Below are positions 43,642 through 52,620 of a DNA stretch of 53,172 bases, piece by piece. Within the stretch, counting starts at the first letter, position 1; the number at the start of each line of letters is the position of its first letter. The position numbers and the translations under genes are program-made. The notes under the pieces are model-generated. The model saw only the letters and a program-made list of their open reading frames with translations, searched no databases and was not told the origin of the DNA. The stretch lies in the NCBI RefSeq assembly GCF_001029435.1, contig NZ_LDOV01000052.1, positions 1-53,172 on the forward strand, in the 5' to 3' direction. The stretch comes from Photobacterium aphoticum. GTDB lineage: Bacteria; Pseudomonadota; Gammaproteobacteria; Enterobacterales; Vibrionaceae.

Positions 43642-43673
43642 AAAAAGGGTTGATGCTTTCGCACCAACCCTTT
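43642..43673 (-). terminator. Terminator after valS
   Basis: Minus strand AAAGGGTTGGTGC-GAAA-GCATCAACCCTTT with one G-T pair, a GAAA tetraloop and a T tail, 25 bases after the valS stop. Confidence 0.9.
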
Positions 43674-43697
43674 GATTCTATTAGTTGCTTCTAGCGA

Positions 43698-46553
43698 TTA
43701 AAGTGCAGCGATCGTTGTCTTCTGCTCTTCTAGCTTAGCCAGTGTTTCTTGGTAGCCAACGAGCTTTTCACGCTCTTGGGCAACAACGGCTTCCGGTGCT
43801 TTCGCCACGAAACCTGCGTTGTTTAGCTTGCCTTCCAGACGCTTGATCTCGCCGTGCGTTTTCTTGATTTCGCCATCAAGACGCGCAAGCTCTGCATCTT
43901 TGTCGATCAGACCCGCCATTGGGATCATCAGCTCAGACTTCGCGACCAGTGCGGTTGCACACGCCGGTGTTTCTTCGCCAGCGGCCAGTACACGTACAGA
44001 CTCTAGTTTTGCCAGAGACATCAGTACTTGCTTGTTCGCTTCTAGACGTGCTGCATCTTTCTCGTCAGCTTTTAGCATCACTTCCAGTGGTTTACCTGGG
44101 TTGATGTCGTATTCCGCACGCAGGTTACGGATGCTGGTAATGAACGCTTTCACCCACTCGATATCGTCAAGTGCTTCTTGGTTGAAGTTCGCTTCATCAA
44201 ACTGAGGCAGAGCCTGTAGCATGATGGTGTCGCCTTCCACACCGTCTACCAGCGGCTTGATGCTCTGCCAGATAGTTTCAGTGATGTAAGGGATCACAGG
44301 ATGAGCCAGACGCAGGGTCTTCTCAAGTACGGTGATTAGCGTACGACGTGTACCACGCTGTTGCGCTTCAGTGCCTTTCCATAGAACCGGTTTAGTCAGC
44401 TCTAGGTACCAGTCACAGAATTGGTTCCAGATGAATTCGTACAGGGTGTTCGCAGCCATATCCAGACGGAAGTTGTCGATATGGTTGTTGAACGCTTTCG
44501 CTGCCAGTTCAAACTGAGACTCGATCCACTTGTCCGCCAGTGAGTATTCGATCTCACCGCCGTTGAAGCCGCAATCTTGCTCTTCTGCGTTCATCATTAC
44601 GTAACGGCTAGCGTTCCATAGTTTGTTACAGAAGTTACGGTAACCTTCGAGACGCTTCATATCCCAGTTAATGTCACGACCAGTTGAAGCCATGGCTGCA
44701 AGGGTGAAACGCAGGGCGTCAGTACCGTAGGCTTCGATACCGTTTTCAAACGTCTTACGGGTGTTCTTCTCGATCTTCGCGGCCAGCTGAGGCTGCATCA
44801 TGTTGCCACAACGCTTCTCAACCAGAGACTCAAGATCGATACCGTCGATCATGTCGATTGGGTCAAGGACGTTACCTTTTGACTTCGACATCTTGTCGCC
44901 GTTTTCGTCACGGATCAGACCCGTTACGTAAACCGTCTTGAACGGTACCTGTGGTTTGCCGTTTTCGTCTTTCACGAAGTGCATGGTCATCATGATCATG
45001 CGCGCAACCCAGAAGAAGATGATGTCAAAACCGGTTACCAGCACGTCTGATGGGTGGAACACTTTCAGATCGTCAGTTTGCTCAGGCCAGCCTTGTGTAC
45101 CGAATGTCCACAGTGCAGACGAGAACCAGGTATCCAGTACGTCGTCGTCTTGGCGTAGAACAACCACAGGTGCAAGGTTGTTGTTAGTACGTACTTCTTC
45201 TTCAGTACGGCCTACGTATACGTTGCCATCGTTGTCGTACCAAGCCGGGATGCGGTGACCCCACCATAGCTGACGAGAGATACACCAGTCTTGAACGTCA
45301 CGCATCCAAGAGAAGTACATGTTTTCGTACTGCTTAGGCACGAACTGAATGTCGCCGTTCTCAACCGCTTCAACCGCTGTTTTTGCTAGCGGTGCAGTAC
45401 GTACGTACCACTGGTCAGTCAGCATTGGTTCGATCACCACGCCACCACGGTCACCGTATGGTACCTGTAGGTCGTGATCTTTAATTTCTTCTAGTAGGCC
45501 CAGCTCGTCGAACTCTGCCACGATCGCTTTACGCGCCGCGAAACGCTCCATACCGTGGTATTTAGCTGGTAGTTCGGTGCCGTAAACGTCAGACGCTTCG
45601 CCGTTGGTGTTGAACACTTCTGCCGCGTCACGGATGTTCGCGTCAAACGTCAGAATGTTGATCATAGGTAGGCTGTGACGTTTGCCCACTTCGTAGTCAT
45701 TGAAGTCGTGCGCAGGGGTGATCTTCACACAACCTGTGCCTTTTTCCATGTCTGCGTGCTCATCGCCCACGATTGGGATGCGACGATCAACGATAGGCAG
45801 GATGATGTCTTTACCGATCAGATCCTTGTAACGTGGATCTTCTGGGTTAACCGCAACACCGGTATCGCCAAGCATGGTTTCAGGACGCGTGGTCGCAACC
45901 ACGATGTAGTCTTTACCGTCAGCGGTTTTCACGCCATCCGCTAGCGGGTAGCGGAAGTGCCACATGTGGCCTTTGGTGTCTTTGTTTTCAACTTCCAGAT
46001 CCGAGATTGCTGTGTGCAGTTTTGGATCCCAGTTAACCAGACGCTTACCACGGTAGATCAGGTCATCTTCATACAGACGTACGAACACTTCCTGTACGGC
46101 GTTAGACAGGCCATCATCCATAGTGAAACGCTCACGATCCCAGTCTACCGATGCGCCTAGGCGACGTAGCTGCTTAGTGATAGTACCGCCTGATTCACCT
46201 TTCCATTCCCAGATTTTGTCGATGAACGCGTCACGGCCGTAGTCGTGCTTCGTCTTGCCTTCTTCGGCAGCGATTTTACGTTCAACAACCATCTGCGTCG
46301 CGATACCGGCGTGGTCAGTACCAACCTGCCATAGGGTGTTTTTACCCTTCATACGTTCACAACGGATCAGGGTATCCATGATGGTATCCTGGAACGCGTG
46401 GCCCATGTGTAGGCTACCGGTGACGTTTGGCGGTGGGATCATAATGCTGTAAGCAGCTTTAGTGGTATCACCGTGAGGCTTGAAGTAGCCAGCCTCTTCC
46501 CAGCGCTGGTATAGCGCCTGTTCAATTGAAGTTGGGTTGTATGTCTTTTCCAT
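43698..46553 (-). CDS. valS: Valyl-tRNA synthetase
   Basis: Charges tRNA-Val and edits mis-activated threonine. It has 951 residues, same as E. coli. The class I HIGH motif appears as PPPNVTGSLHMGHAF (HMGH at 49-52) and the KMSKS loop as GDKMSKSKGNVLDP near residue 555. The CP1 editing domain with TTRPETMLGDTGVAV lies at about 225-240. The C-terminal coiled-coil arm (about 880-951) includes GEIKKTHGEIKRLEGKLNN. It is the third gene of pepA-holC-valS, 27 bases after holC. Confidence 0.98.
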   Translation of the reverse strand: MEKTYNPTSIEQALYQRWEEAGYFKPHGDTTKAAYSIMIPPPNVTGSLHMGHAFQDTIMDTLIRCERMKGKNTLWQVGTDHAGIATQMVVERKIAAEEGKTKHDYGRDAFIDKIWEWKGESGGTITKQLRRLGASVDWDRERFTMDDGLSNAVQEVFVRLYEDDLIYRGKRLVNWDPKLHTAISDLEVENKDTKGHMWHFRYPLADGVKTADGKDYIVVATTRPETMLGDTGVAVNPEDPRYKDLIGKDIILPIVDRRIPIVGDEHADMEKGTGCVKITPAHDFNDYEVGKRHSLPMINILTFDANIRDAAEVFNTNGEASDVYGTELPAKYHGMERFAARKAIVAEFDELGLLEEIKDHDLQVPYGDRGGVVIEPMLTDQWYVRTAPLAKTAVEAVENGDIQFVPKQYENMYFSWMRDVQDWCISRQLWWGHRIPAWYDNDGNVYVGRTEEEVRTNNNLAPVVVLRQDDDVLDTWFSSALWTFGTQGWPEQTDDLKVFHPSDVLVTGFDIIFFWVARMIMMTMHFVKDENGKPQVPFKTVYVTGLIRDENGDKMSKSKGNVLDPIDMIDGIDLESLVEKRCGNMMQPQLAAKIEKNTRKTFENGIEAYGTDALRFTLAAMASTGRDINWDMKRLEGYRNFCNKLWNASRYVMMNAEEQDCGFNGGEIEYSLADKWIESQFELAAKAFNNHIDNFRLDMAANTLYEFIWNQFCDWYLELTKPVLWKGTEAQQRGTRRTLITVLEKTLRLAHPVIPYITETIWQSIKPLVDGVEGDTIMLQALPQFDEANFNQEALDDIEWVKAFITSIRNLRAEYDINPGKPLEVMLKADEKDAARLEANKQVLMSLAKLESVRVLAAGEETPACATALVAKSELMIPMAGLIDKDAELARLDGEIKKTHGEIKRLEGKLNNAGFVAKAPEAVVAQEREKLVGYQETLAKLEEQKTTIAAL

Positions 46554-46580
46554 AGCGCTCTTAGAAGGATCTATGTGGAA

Positions 46581-47033
46581 TTAGGGCGTATCAGGGGCAG
46601 CGGCGGTTTGAAGCTGAATACCGGCTTGGCGATATTGCTTATACCTTTCCCGCGCCAACTGCTTGAGTTTTTCATCGCAAGGAACGAAGTCTACCACTTG
46701 TGAGAAGGTAACGGCAAAATTTGGTGTCTCTTGACCCAAATTTATTAACACACCGCGCCGTCCGCTGTGGCGTAAGCCGGGCCAGCCAATTTCAACCGGT
46801 GAGCCGCCGCGAGGGCCTTCACCAATCAAATTGTGCGGCACGAAGTTGTCGGGTTCCTGTTGCCATAAATACTCATCTATCTGTTCAGCCTGCGATTTGC
46901 TGGCTGCGAGCAGATAGACTTTGTGTCCCTGACGGTAACTCATGGCTGCTTGATGGCAGGCAAAGTGCAACAGGTAGTCGCTGTCTGCCGCCAGATGCTT
47001 TTCATCGATCATATAAAAAGTAGCATGAGTCAT
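46581..47033 (-). CDS. holC: DNA polymerase III chi subunit HolC
   Basis: Part of the clamp-loader complex; with psi it links the replisome to single-strand-binding protein. It has 150 residues (147 in E. coli) from MTHATFYMIDE, with AGAGAA upstream; an ATG seven codons earlier lacks a good ribosome site. Family features are ACHQAAMSYRQGHKVYLLA, QIDEYLWQQEPDNFVPHNL and FVPCDEKLKQLARERYKQYR. It stands between pepA and valS as in E. coli. Confidence 0.95.
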   Translation of the reverse strand: MTHATFYMIDEKHLAADSDYLLHFACHQAAMSYRQGHKVYLLAASKSQAEQIDEYLWQQEPDNFVPHNLIGEGPRGGSPVEIGWPGLRHSGRRGVLINLGQETPNFAVTFSQVVDFVPCDEKLKQLARERYKQYRQAGIQLQTAAAPDTP

Positions 47034-47053
47034 TGTGATTTCTCTAATAAACA

Positions 47054-47075
47054 AAGGGGGCCAATTGGCCCCCTT
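47054..47075 (-). terminator. Palindromic terminator between pepA and holC
   Basis: A 22-base perfect palindrome AAGGGGGCCAA/TTGGCCCCCTT ten bases after the pepA stop; the minus-strand tail is TTTGTTTATT. As holC starts 20 bases later, it probably reduces rather than blocks read-through. Confidence 0.65.
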
Positions 47076-47085
47076 GATATAACGA

Positions 47086-48594
47086 TTACTCGAGGTTTTC
47101 TAGGCCAGCTCGGTTGAGCAGGAATTGGACCAGCAATGGGACCGGACGGCCCGTTGCACTCTTGTCTTTACCACCGACCCATGCGGTACCGGCGATATCA
47201 AGGTGTGCCCAATTGTACTTCTTGGCAAAGCGTGACAAGAAGCAACCCGCTGTGATGGTTCCCGCGCCTGGGCTGCCCAGGTTCGCCATATCCGCAAATG
47301 GGCTTGCCAGTTGCTCTTGGTACTCATCGTTCATTGGCAGACGCCATGCACGGTCACCGGCTTGCTCTGAGGCGTTGATCAGCTCGTGCGCCAGAGGGTT
47401 GTGGTTAGACATCAAACCGCTGATGTGATGACCCAGCGCGACCACACAGGCACCGGTTAGCGTTGCGACGTCAACCACGCAGTCTGGTTCAAAACGCTCA
47501 ACGTAAGTTAATGCGTCACACAGTACCAAACGGCCTTCTGCATCGGTGTTCAGTACTTCAACGGTTTGGCCTGACATGGTGGTCAGGATGTCACCCGGAC
47601 GGTAGGCACCGCCACCTGGCATGTTTTCACAGCCGGCCAGTACACCGACGACGTTAATTGGCAGGTTCAGCTTGGCCAGTGACTTCATCGCACCGAAGAC
47701 GGTCGCCGCGCCACACATGTCGTATTTCATCTCATCCATCTGCGCAGATGGCTTGATAGAGATACCGCCTGAGTCAAAGGTCAGGCCTTTACCGATCAGC
47801 ACGATTGGCTTCGCGTTTGGATCCGGGTTGCCTTTGTACTCGATAACCGACATCATGGCTTCGTTTTTCGAGCCTTGACCGACGGCCAGGTATGAGGTCA
47901 TGCCCAGCTCTTTCATTTCTTGCTCACCAATGATCTTGGTGGTGACGGTTTCAAAATCGTCAGCCAGACGGCGAGCTTGTGATGCCAGGTAAGCCGGGTT
48001 CGCCACGTTTGGCGGCATGTTGCCCAGATCTTTACCGGCCTTGACGCCTGAAGCGACAGCCAGACCGTGTGCAATAGCGCGCTCACCCAGTGACAATTCA
48101 CGGCGAGTCGGGACATTGAACACCAATTTGCGCAGTGGACGACGCGTTTCTGGCTTATTGCTCTTAAACTGATTAAAGGTGTAGAGGCTGTCTTTGGTCG
48201 TTTCAACGGCCTGACGGACTTTCCAGTAGGTATCGCGGCCCTTCACGTGCAGTTCAGTCAGGAAGCAGACGGCTTCCATGGAACCGGTTTCGTTCAGGGT
48301 GCTGATTGTTTTCTTGATGATTTGTTTATACTGACGTTCATCCAGTTCGCGCTCTTTACCACAACCAACCAGTAATACACGCTCTGATAATACGTTTGGT
48401 ACATGGTGAAGCAGCAGCATTTGGCCAGCTTTACCTTCTAGATCACCACGACGTAGCAACGAGCTGATGTAGCCTTCGCTGATCTTGTCGAGTTGTTCGG
48501 CGATCGGAGAAAGGCGGCGTGGTTCAAAAACACCGACGACGATACAGGCACTTCGCTGTTTTTCTGGACTACCACTTTTGACACTGAACTCCAT
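47086..48594 (-). CDS. pepA: Leucyl aminopeptidase PepA
   Basis: Hexameric two-metal M17 aminopeptidase; in E. coli it is also a DNA-binding factor for carAB repression and ColE1 cer resolution. It has 502 residues (503 in E. coli). The M17 signature NTDAEGRLVLCDALTY is near residue 350. Metal- and catalysis-related blocks are LIGKGLTFDSGGISIKPS and DMCGAATVFGA. TAGGAG precedes the ATG. First gene of pepA-holC-valS, divergent from lptF as in E. coli. Two promoter-like pairs are visible upstream. Confidence 0.98.
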   Translation of the reverse strand: MEFSVKSGSPEKQRSACIVVGVFEPRRLSPIAEQLDKISEGYISSLLRRGDLEGKAGQMLLLHHVPNVLSERVLLVGCGKERELDERQYKQIIKKTISTLNETGSMEAVCFLTELHVKGRDTYWKVRQAVETTKDSLYTFNQFKSNKPETRRPLRKLVFNVPTRRELSLGERAIAHGLAVASGVKAGKDLGNMPPNVANPAYLASQARRLADDFETVTTKIIGEQEMKELGMTSYLAVGQGSKNEAMMSVIEYKGNPDPNAKPIVLIGKGLTFDSGGISIKPSAQMDEMKYDMCGAATVFGAMKSLAKLNLPINVVGVLAGCENMPGGGAYRPGDILTTMSGQTVEVLNTDAEGRLVLCDALTYVERFEPDCVVDVATLTGACVVALGHHISGLMSNHNPLAHELINASEQAGDRAWRLPMNDEYQEQLASPFADMANLGSPGAGTITAGCFLSRFAKKYNWAHLDIAGTAWVGGKDKSATGRPVPLLVQFLLNRAGLENLE

Positions 48595-48673
48595 GCGTAC
48601 TCCTACATCCTAATAAAGACAATTAAAGCTAAATGTTAGATAATGCCGCACTTACTTGCTGGACCGCAGATTC

Positions 48674-48701
48674 GGTATAGGATTAAAGTGCAGGTTAACA
48701 A
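48674..48701 (-). promoter_or_regulatory. Candidate proximal pepA promoter
   Basis: Minus strand TTGTTA (-35), 16-base spacer and TATACC (-10), about 80 bases before pepA. The -35 lies in an inverted repeat GGTTAA-CAA-TTAACC (48693-48707). Confidence 0.45.
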
Positions 48702-48739
48702 TTAACCGAAAGATTAAAAAATAACTAACTAACCGAAAA

Positions 48740-48766
48740 ATTATAGTGATTCCAGTAAAAAAACAA
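48740..48766 (-). promoter_or_regulatory. Candidate distal pepA promoter
   Basis: Minus strand TTGTTT (-35), 15-base spacer and a perfect TATAAT (-10). The spacing is short; the -10 is strong. It overlaps a plus-strand TATAGT that may serve lptF. Confidence 0.45.
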
Positions 48767-48788
48767 GTTTTCTATGGGTAAATAAAGC

Positions 48789-49889
48789 GTGATTATTGTT
48801 CGGTATTTGACGCGTGAGACATTAAAAAGCCAGTTTGCAGTGCTTTTTGTGCTTTTTCTTGTCTTTATCAGTCAGAAATTCATCCGCATTTTGGCGGATG
48901 CCACAGAGGGGTCTATCCCCAGTGACCTGATCGCGACCCTGTTGGGGTTGTATATGCCGTCGATGGCATTGCTGATGTTGCCACTCAGTTTGTATATCGG
49001 GATCCTGCTCACTTTCGGCCGTTTATACGCGGAAAGTGAAATCACTGTCATGAACGCCACCGGTATCGGGAACAAGTTCCTGATCCAAGCGGCCTTGTGG
49101 CTGGCGATCATTACTGGCTCGTTCGCGGCCTTCAATGCCTTGTGGCTGGCACCGTGGTCGGTTGAGAAAACCGAACAGGTGATGGAGCAGGTCGAGGCCG
49201 ATTCCGGTTTGGAATTGTTGGTGAAAGGCCAGTTCCAGGCGGCGCCGGATGGCAAGGGCGTGGTGTTCGTCAATGACATCACCGACAGCGGCACCCGTCT
49301 TGAGAACGTGTTCGTGGCACAGTTGACGGCACAAGATACGTTACGTCCGAGTGTGCTGGTGGCTGATCGCGGTTACGTGAGTGAGCTAAAAGACGGCCGT
49401 CAGATCCTCGACCTGAAAAGTGGGGCGCGTTATGAAGGCATTCCGACCCGTCTGGATTATTCCGTCACCGAGTTTGATGATTATCAGGCCTTGATCGGCC
49501 AGCGTGCCGTGCGGGCGAAGAACCGCGACTGGGATGCGATGCCCACCTTAGAGCTGATGAAGCGACCGGAATCCGCCGCGAAAGCTGAATTCCAGTGGCG
49601 TATGTCATTGGTGCTGTGTATTCCGTTGCTGACCATGGTGGTGGTACCGCTGTCGGCGGTGAACCCGCGTCAGGGCCGCTTTGCCAAACTGGTGCCGGCG
49701 GTGTTGATCTACCTGACCTACTTCCTGGCGATCAGTGCCGGTAAGTCTGCGGTCGAAGATGGCGCTTTGCCGTCATACATTGGCCTGTGGGCGATTAATG
49801 TGTTGATTTTCTTTGTGGCGATTGCCCTCAATACGTGGGATACGCTGCCAGCGCGTCAATTGCGTGAAAAACTTCGGAGACGTGGCTAA
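48789..49889 (+). CDS. lptF: LPS export permease LptF
   Basis: Inner-membrane half of the LptB2FG ABC transporter that extracts lipopolysaccharide for transport to the cell surface. It has 366 residues (also 366 in E. coli), with the start at GTG, MIIVRYLTRETLKSQFAVLF, aligning with the E. coli N-terminus. Three membrane spans (about 10-30, 55-75, 97-120) precede a periplasmic jellyroll domain (about 125-265) and three more spans follow. MTMVVVPLSAVNPRQGR-like LLTMVVVPLSAVNPRQGR is the family's coupling-region motif. The ATG of lptG shares the last base of the lptF stop. Confidence 0.96.
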   Translation: MIIVRYLTRETLKSQFAVLFVLFLVFISQKFIRILADATEGSIPSDLIATLLGLYMPSMALLMLPLSLYIGILLTFGRLYAESEITVMNATGIGNKFLIQAALWLAIITGSFAAFNALWLAPWSVEKTEQVMEQVEADSGLELLVKGQFQAAPDGKGVVFVNDITDSGTRLENVFVAQLTAQDTLRPSVLVADRGYVSELKDGRQILDLKSGARYEGIPTRLDYSVTEFDDYQALIGQRAVRAKNRDWDAMPTLELMKRPESAAKAEFQWRMSLVLCIPLLTMVVVPLSAVNPRQGRFAKLVPAVLIYLTYFLAISAGKSAVEDGALPSYIGLWAINVLIFFVAIALNTWDTLPARQLREKLRRRG

Positions 49890-50959
49890 TGTTTAAGATT
49901 CTGGATTTATACATTGGCCGTACGATCATCTCGACCTCGGCGTTGACCCTGTCTACCTTGGTGGGGCTGTCCGCTATCATCAAGTATGTGGAGCAGCTGC
50001 GTAAAGTCGGCGATGGGACGTATGATTTGTGGAAAGCATTGGCGTACGTGCTTCTGAGTATTCCCCGTGATATCGAAATGTTCTTCCCGATGGCCGTGCT
50101 GTTGGGGGCCTTGATTGGTCTGGGTATGCTGGCGTCGAGCTCGGAGCTGGTGGTGATGCAGGCCGCAGGCTTCTCAAAGCTGGATATCGGTCTGTCGGTA
50201 CTGAAAACCGCTGTGCCTTTGATGTTGATGGTGATGCTGCTGGGTCAATGGGGCGCACCGGAAGCCCAGAAAGCGGCGCGTGAATTGCGTGCGTTCTGGA
50301 CATCGGGCGGTAACATGCTGTCGGTGCAGCGCGGGGTATGGGCGAAGGACAATAATGACTTCATTTATATCGGCCGTGTACATGAACAAAAAGAGCTGTT
50401 TGGTATCAATATTTGGGAGTTTGACGAGAAGAACAAACTGACCGAAACCACCTTTGCTGAGTCGGCAGAATACGATGCAGAAAAAGGCTGGCAGCTAAAA
50501 GACGTGACCATTACTCACATGGGTAATGTGCAGCTGACCGATGAAAAAGTGGCGGTCATGCCGTGGAAAACCGTCCTGACACCAGACAAGTTGGCGGTGG
50601 TCACGGTGAAGCCTGAAGAATTGGCGCTATCAGGGGTTTACGATTATGTGAGCTACCTGAAAGAGTCGAAGCAGGATGCCTCCCGCTACGAATTGGCTTT
50701 CTGGCGTAAAGCGCTGCAGCCGGTGTCGATTGCGGTCATGATGTTGCTGGCGTTGTCGTTTGTGTTCGGCCCGCTGCGTTCTGTGACCATGGGGGCACGT
50801 GTCCTGTCCGGTGTAATTTTTGGTTTTGCCTTCTACATCTCCAATGAGGTGTTTGGCCCAATGAGTATTGTGTACCGCTTACACCCGATCATTGGTGCCT
50901 TGGGGCCGAGCTTGGTGTTCCTCGCCATTACCATCTATCTGCTGCGTCGTAAGTTATAG
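49889..50959 (+). CDS. lptG: LPS export permease LptG
   Basis: Second permease of LptB2FG. It has 356 residues (360 in E. coli). It opens with the conserved LDLYIGRTIISTSALTLSTL, followed by the ELVVMQAAGFSKLDIG coupling segment near residue 85, a periplasmic jellyroll (about 125-265), and C-terminal spans ending in LLRRKL. SFVFGPLRSVTMGARV is the family's late signature. It overlaps lptF by one base and ends before a strong terminator. Confidence 0.96.
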   Translation: MFKILDLYIGRTIISTSALTLSTLVGLSAIIKYVEQLRKVGDGTYDLWKALAYVLLSIPRDIEMFFPMAVLLGALIGLGMLASSSELVVMQAAGFSKLDIGLSVLKTAVPLMLMVMLLGQWGAPEAQKAARELRAFWTSGGNMLSVQRGVWAKDNNDFIYIGRVHEQKELFGINIWEFDEKNKLTETTFAESAEYDAEKGWQLKDVTITHMGNVQLTDEKVAVMPWKTVLTPDKLAVVTVKPEELALSGVYDYVSYLKESKQDASRYELAFWRKALQPVSIAVMMLLALSFVFGPLRSVTMGARVLSGVIFGFAFYISNEVFGPMSIVYRLHPIIGALGPSLVFLAITIYLLRRKL

Positions 50960-50978
50960 CGAGACAGACGATAAAAAC

Positions 50979-51007
50979 AAAAAAGGAGCCTTGTGGCTCC
51001 TTTTTTT
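50979..51007 (+). terminator. Terminator after lptG
   Basis: AAAAGGAGCC-TTGT-GGCTCCTTTT followed by more T. Its GGAGCC arm matches that of the terminator at 43031, probably by convergence. Confidence 0.92.
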
Positions 51008-51101
51008 GATCGCGTCTTTTGACCATGTCTGTTGATCACCTCAGTGAAACCAGTGTGGTTTGTGGCCGCTAAGGTGACGTGTGATCAGGGTGATGCGTGA
51101 T

Positions 51102-51596
51102 TCAGTTGACCTTCGGTAATACCACCATCTCACATTCTGCCATGATGTCTTGGAAAGACTGTTTTTCACGACTAAACGGTGCCATCAAGTTGCCCAAACC
51201 AAATGCAGAGGTCCCCATGCGGATCAGGGCTTGGGTGAAGCGAAGGTTGCTGCCGTCTTTATTTTGCAGACGCAGTTTCCAGGCGCGCATCCCCAAGGTT
51301 TGGCCTGCCTTACACCAGAAGTAGGCAAAGAAACCGACCATCACCACGGCCAGATAAGCGGTATACAGCATGCCAATCACCGGGTGTTGTGTCATATAAG
51401 CACTGATATCGATATAGCCGGTGGTGTCAATCCAGCCTAAATGCGCGAGCAGCGCTGCCAACCCGGTAGCGACGCCAGCAGCCAACATTAATACGGCCGC
51501 AATGACTAAACTGTCGTAAATCCATGCGCCCAAACGGCGGAAAAGTCCCGGGTAGTTTTTTTGCGCAGGCACGTCCTGTTGTGGTTTCTTTTTCAC
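51102..51596 (-). CDS. RDD-family membrane protein
   Basis: A 164-residue integral membrane protein. After a basic N-terminus, LFRRLGAWIYDSLVIAAVLM is the RDD signature (conserved Arg and Asp), followed by a second span (about 90-115) and the third block GQTLGMRAWKLRLQNKDGSN. The last part holds TQALIRMGTSAFGLGN. The start is placed at the GTG of VKKKPQQDV; the frame stays open another 173 codons upstream, but that part is not conserved-looking. Role unknown; some relatives are thought to transport ions or compatible solutes. Confidence 0.83.
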   Translation of the reverse strand: MKKKPQQDVPAQKNYPGLFRRLGAWIYDSLVIAAVLMLAAGVATGLAALLAHLGWIDTTGYIDISAYMTQHPVIGMLYTAYLAVVMVGFFAYFWCKAGQTLGMRAWKLRLQNKDGSNLRFTQALIRMGTSAFGLGNLMAPFSREKQSFQDIMAECEMVVLPKVN

Positions 51597-51848
51597 TGTA
51601 TTGTCCAAACGTCGTGAGTGAGGGATAAACGCAGTCAGTGTAACAACTTCCCGAGTCAGGGTGAATGGGAAGTGTCTTGTAAATGAGAGGCCTAGCGAAG
51701 GGTGCCGGCGGCGAGAGGAACTATAGTTAGAACACTGTCCGTCAATTACGGCCATATTCGTACCCAGTAAGAGGACGAGAGTCGCGGCAGTGATCTTCTT
51801 GGCGTGGCAGACGGTATTAAGGTGAATGTTCATCACAGGAGAGAACCC
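51597..51848. other. Divergent spacer between the RDD gene and a small gene
   Basis: 252 bases, no supported gene. A TATAG-containing palindrome (AACTATAGTT, about 51718-51727) gives TATAGT on both strands and may be the -10 region of one or both divergent genes; -35 elements are weak. A strong ribosome site (AGGAGAG) ends the region. Confidence 0.4.
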
Positions 51849-52052
51849 ATGGCAGATGCGAATGACAACACAACGAACTGGCCGGAACTGGCAGGCGCGC
51901 TTTATGACAAACTGACAGAGCGACATGCTGAACTCACTTACGAGTTTGATCATGTGGAGATCGGTGTGCCAAGTGGGACAGGGGAGAAATCGGAGCAATC
52001 CACCTGGACGGTCAGCGGCAGTATCAGTATTCGTGGCCGTAACCTCGATTGA
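51849..52052 (+). CDS. Small orphan soluble protein
   Basis: A 67-residue protein with no family that I can name. It starts MADANDNTTNWPELAGAL after a strong AGGAGAG ribosome site. An N-terminal helix (about 9-25) is followed by alternating strand-like stretches (AELTYEFDHVEIGVPS, STWTVSGSISIRGRNL), suggesting a small beta-sheet domain. It is hydrophilic with no signal or membrane segment. Its stop lies 14 bases before the next small gene's ATG, suggesting a two-gene unit. Confidence 0.65.
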   Translation: MADANDNTTNWPELAGALYDKLTERHAELTYEFDHVEIGVPSGTGEKSEQSTWTVSGSISIRGRNLD

Positions 52053-52066
52053 GGGTGATTGATCGG

Positions 52067-52462
52067 ATGTTGTCTTTACACGGAGCGCTGACAGTGGATG
52101 TTGGTGCTGATTCACTCTTGATCCAAGCGGATGATCAAACCGTCACGGTTCAACTGACTGAGCCTTCTCATCTACTACATCTGGTTCGCCTGTGGCGACA
52201 GCCTCATATCAAAGCGCTGTTAGCAAGGGGGAGGTCGACGGTAAAAACGAAGGAGCCAGCCCGTGCATTCCAAGAGCAGCTGGCGGCGTATACTTTCGTC
52301 CTTACCGTACCGTCTCGTGCCTCGCTGACGTTGGCACTTCATCCCTCTCGGCGTTGGTTTCCATTCCTGCTATATACTCAGCAAAAAGGTTACTGGTTAA
52401 AGCATTTATCCTGGCTGTGCTGGCAAAGCCTAAACCTGCGTGTCCCCAAGAGTGGGAAGTAA
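52067..52462 (+). CDS. Orphan protein downstream of the small gene
   Basis: A 131-residue protein of unknown family. The start is placed at ATG (MLSLHGALTVDVGAD) with AGGGTGA eight bases upstream; TTG 52049 and GTG 52055 are in-frame alternatives. The N-terminal half looks like a small beta-rich domain (ALTVDVGADSLLIQADDQTV), the middle is helical and basic, and the C-terminus is rich in Trp and Leu (YWLKHLSWLCWQSLNL), perhaps a membrane-surface helix. Homologues, if any, are probably narrow in distribution. Confidence 0.55.
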   Translation: MLSLHGALTVDVGADSLLIQADDQTVTVQLTEPSHLLHLVRLWRQPHIKALLARGRSTVKTKEPARAFQEQLAAYTFVLTVPSRASLTLALHPSRRWFPFLLYTQQKGYWLKHLSWLCWQSLNLRVPKSGK

Positions 52463-52581
52463 AAGTCTTTGATGGCTCAGAGAGTTAAGGAGTGGCTGCT
52501 TTTAAAAGAGACGAATTACCCCTCTTGTGGCTAAAACTTATTCGAACGGTGCGTTTGGGTAAGATTCTTCATCATAAACAC

Positions 52582-52609
52582 TTGCACCGGGTTCGGGGCT
52601 GCGTATAAT
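52582..52609 (+). promoter_or_regulatory. Promoter of the first tRNA-Leu
   Basis: TTGCAC (-35), 16-base spacer and perfect TATAAT (-10), 12 bases before the tRNA. Confidence 0.8.
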
Positions 52610-52620
52610 TGGCCGCATCT

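Noticed and set aside
51597..52115. Long N-terminal extension of the RDD protein, including a signal-like MNIHLNTVCHAKKITAATLV
   Set aside because: No ribosome site, overlap with the oppositely oriented small gene, and the RDD domain begins near the GTG at 51596.
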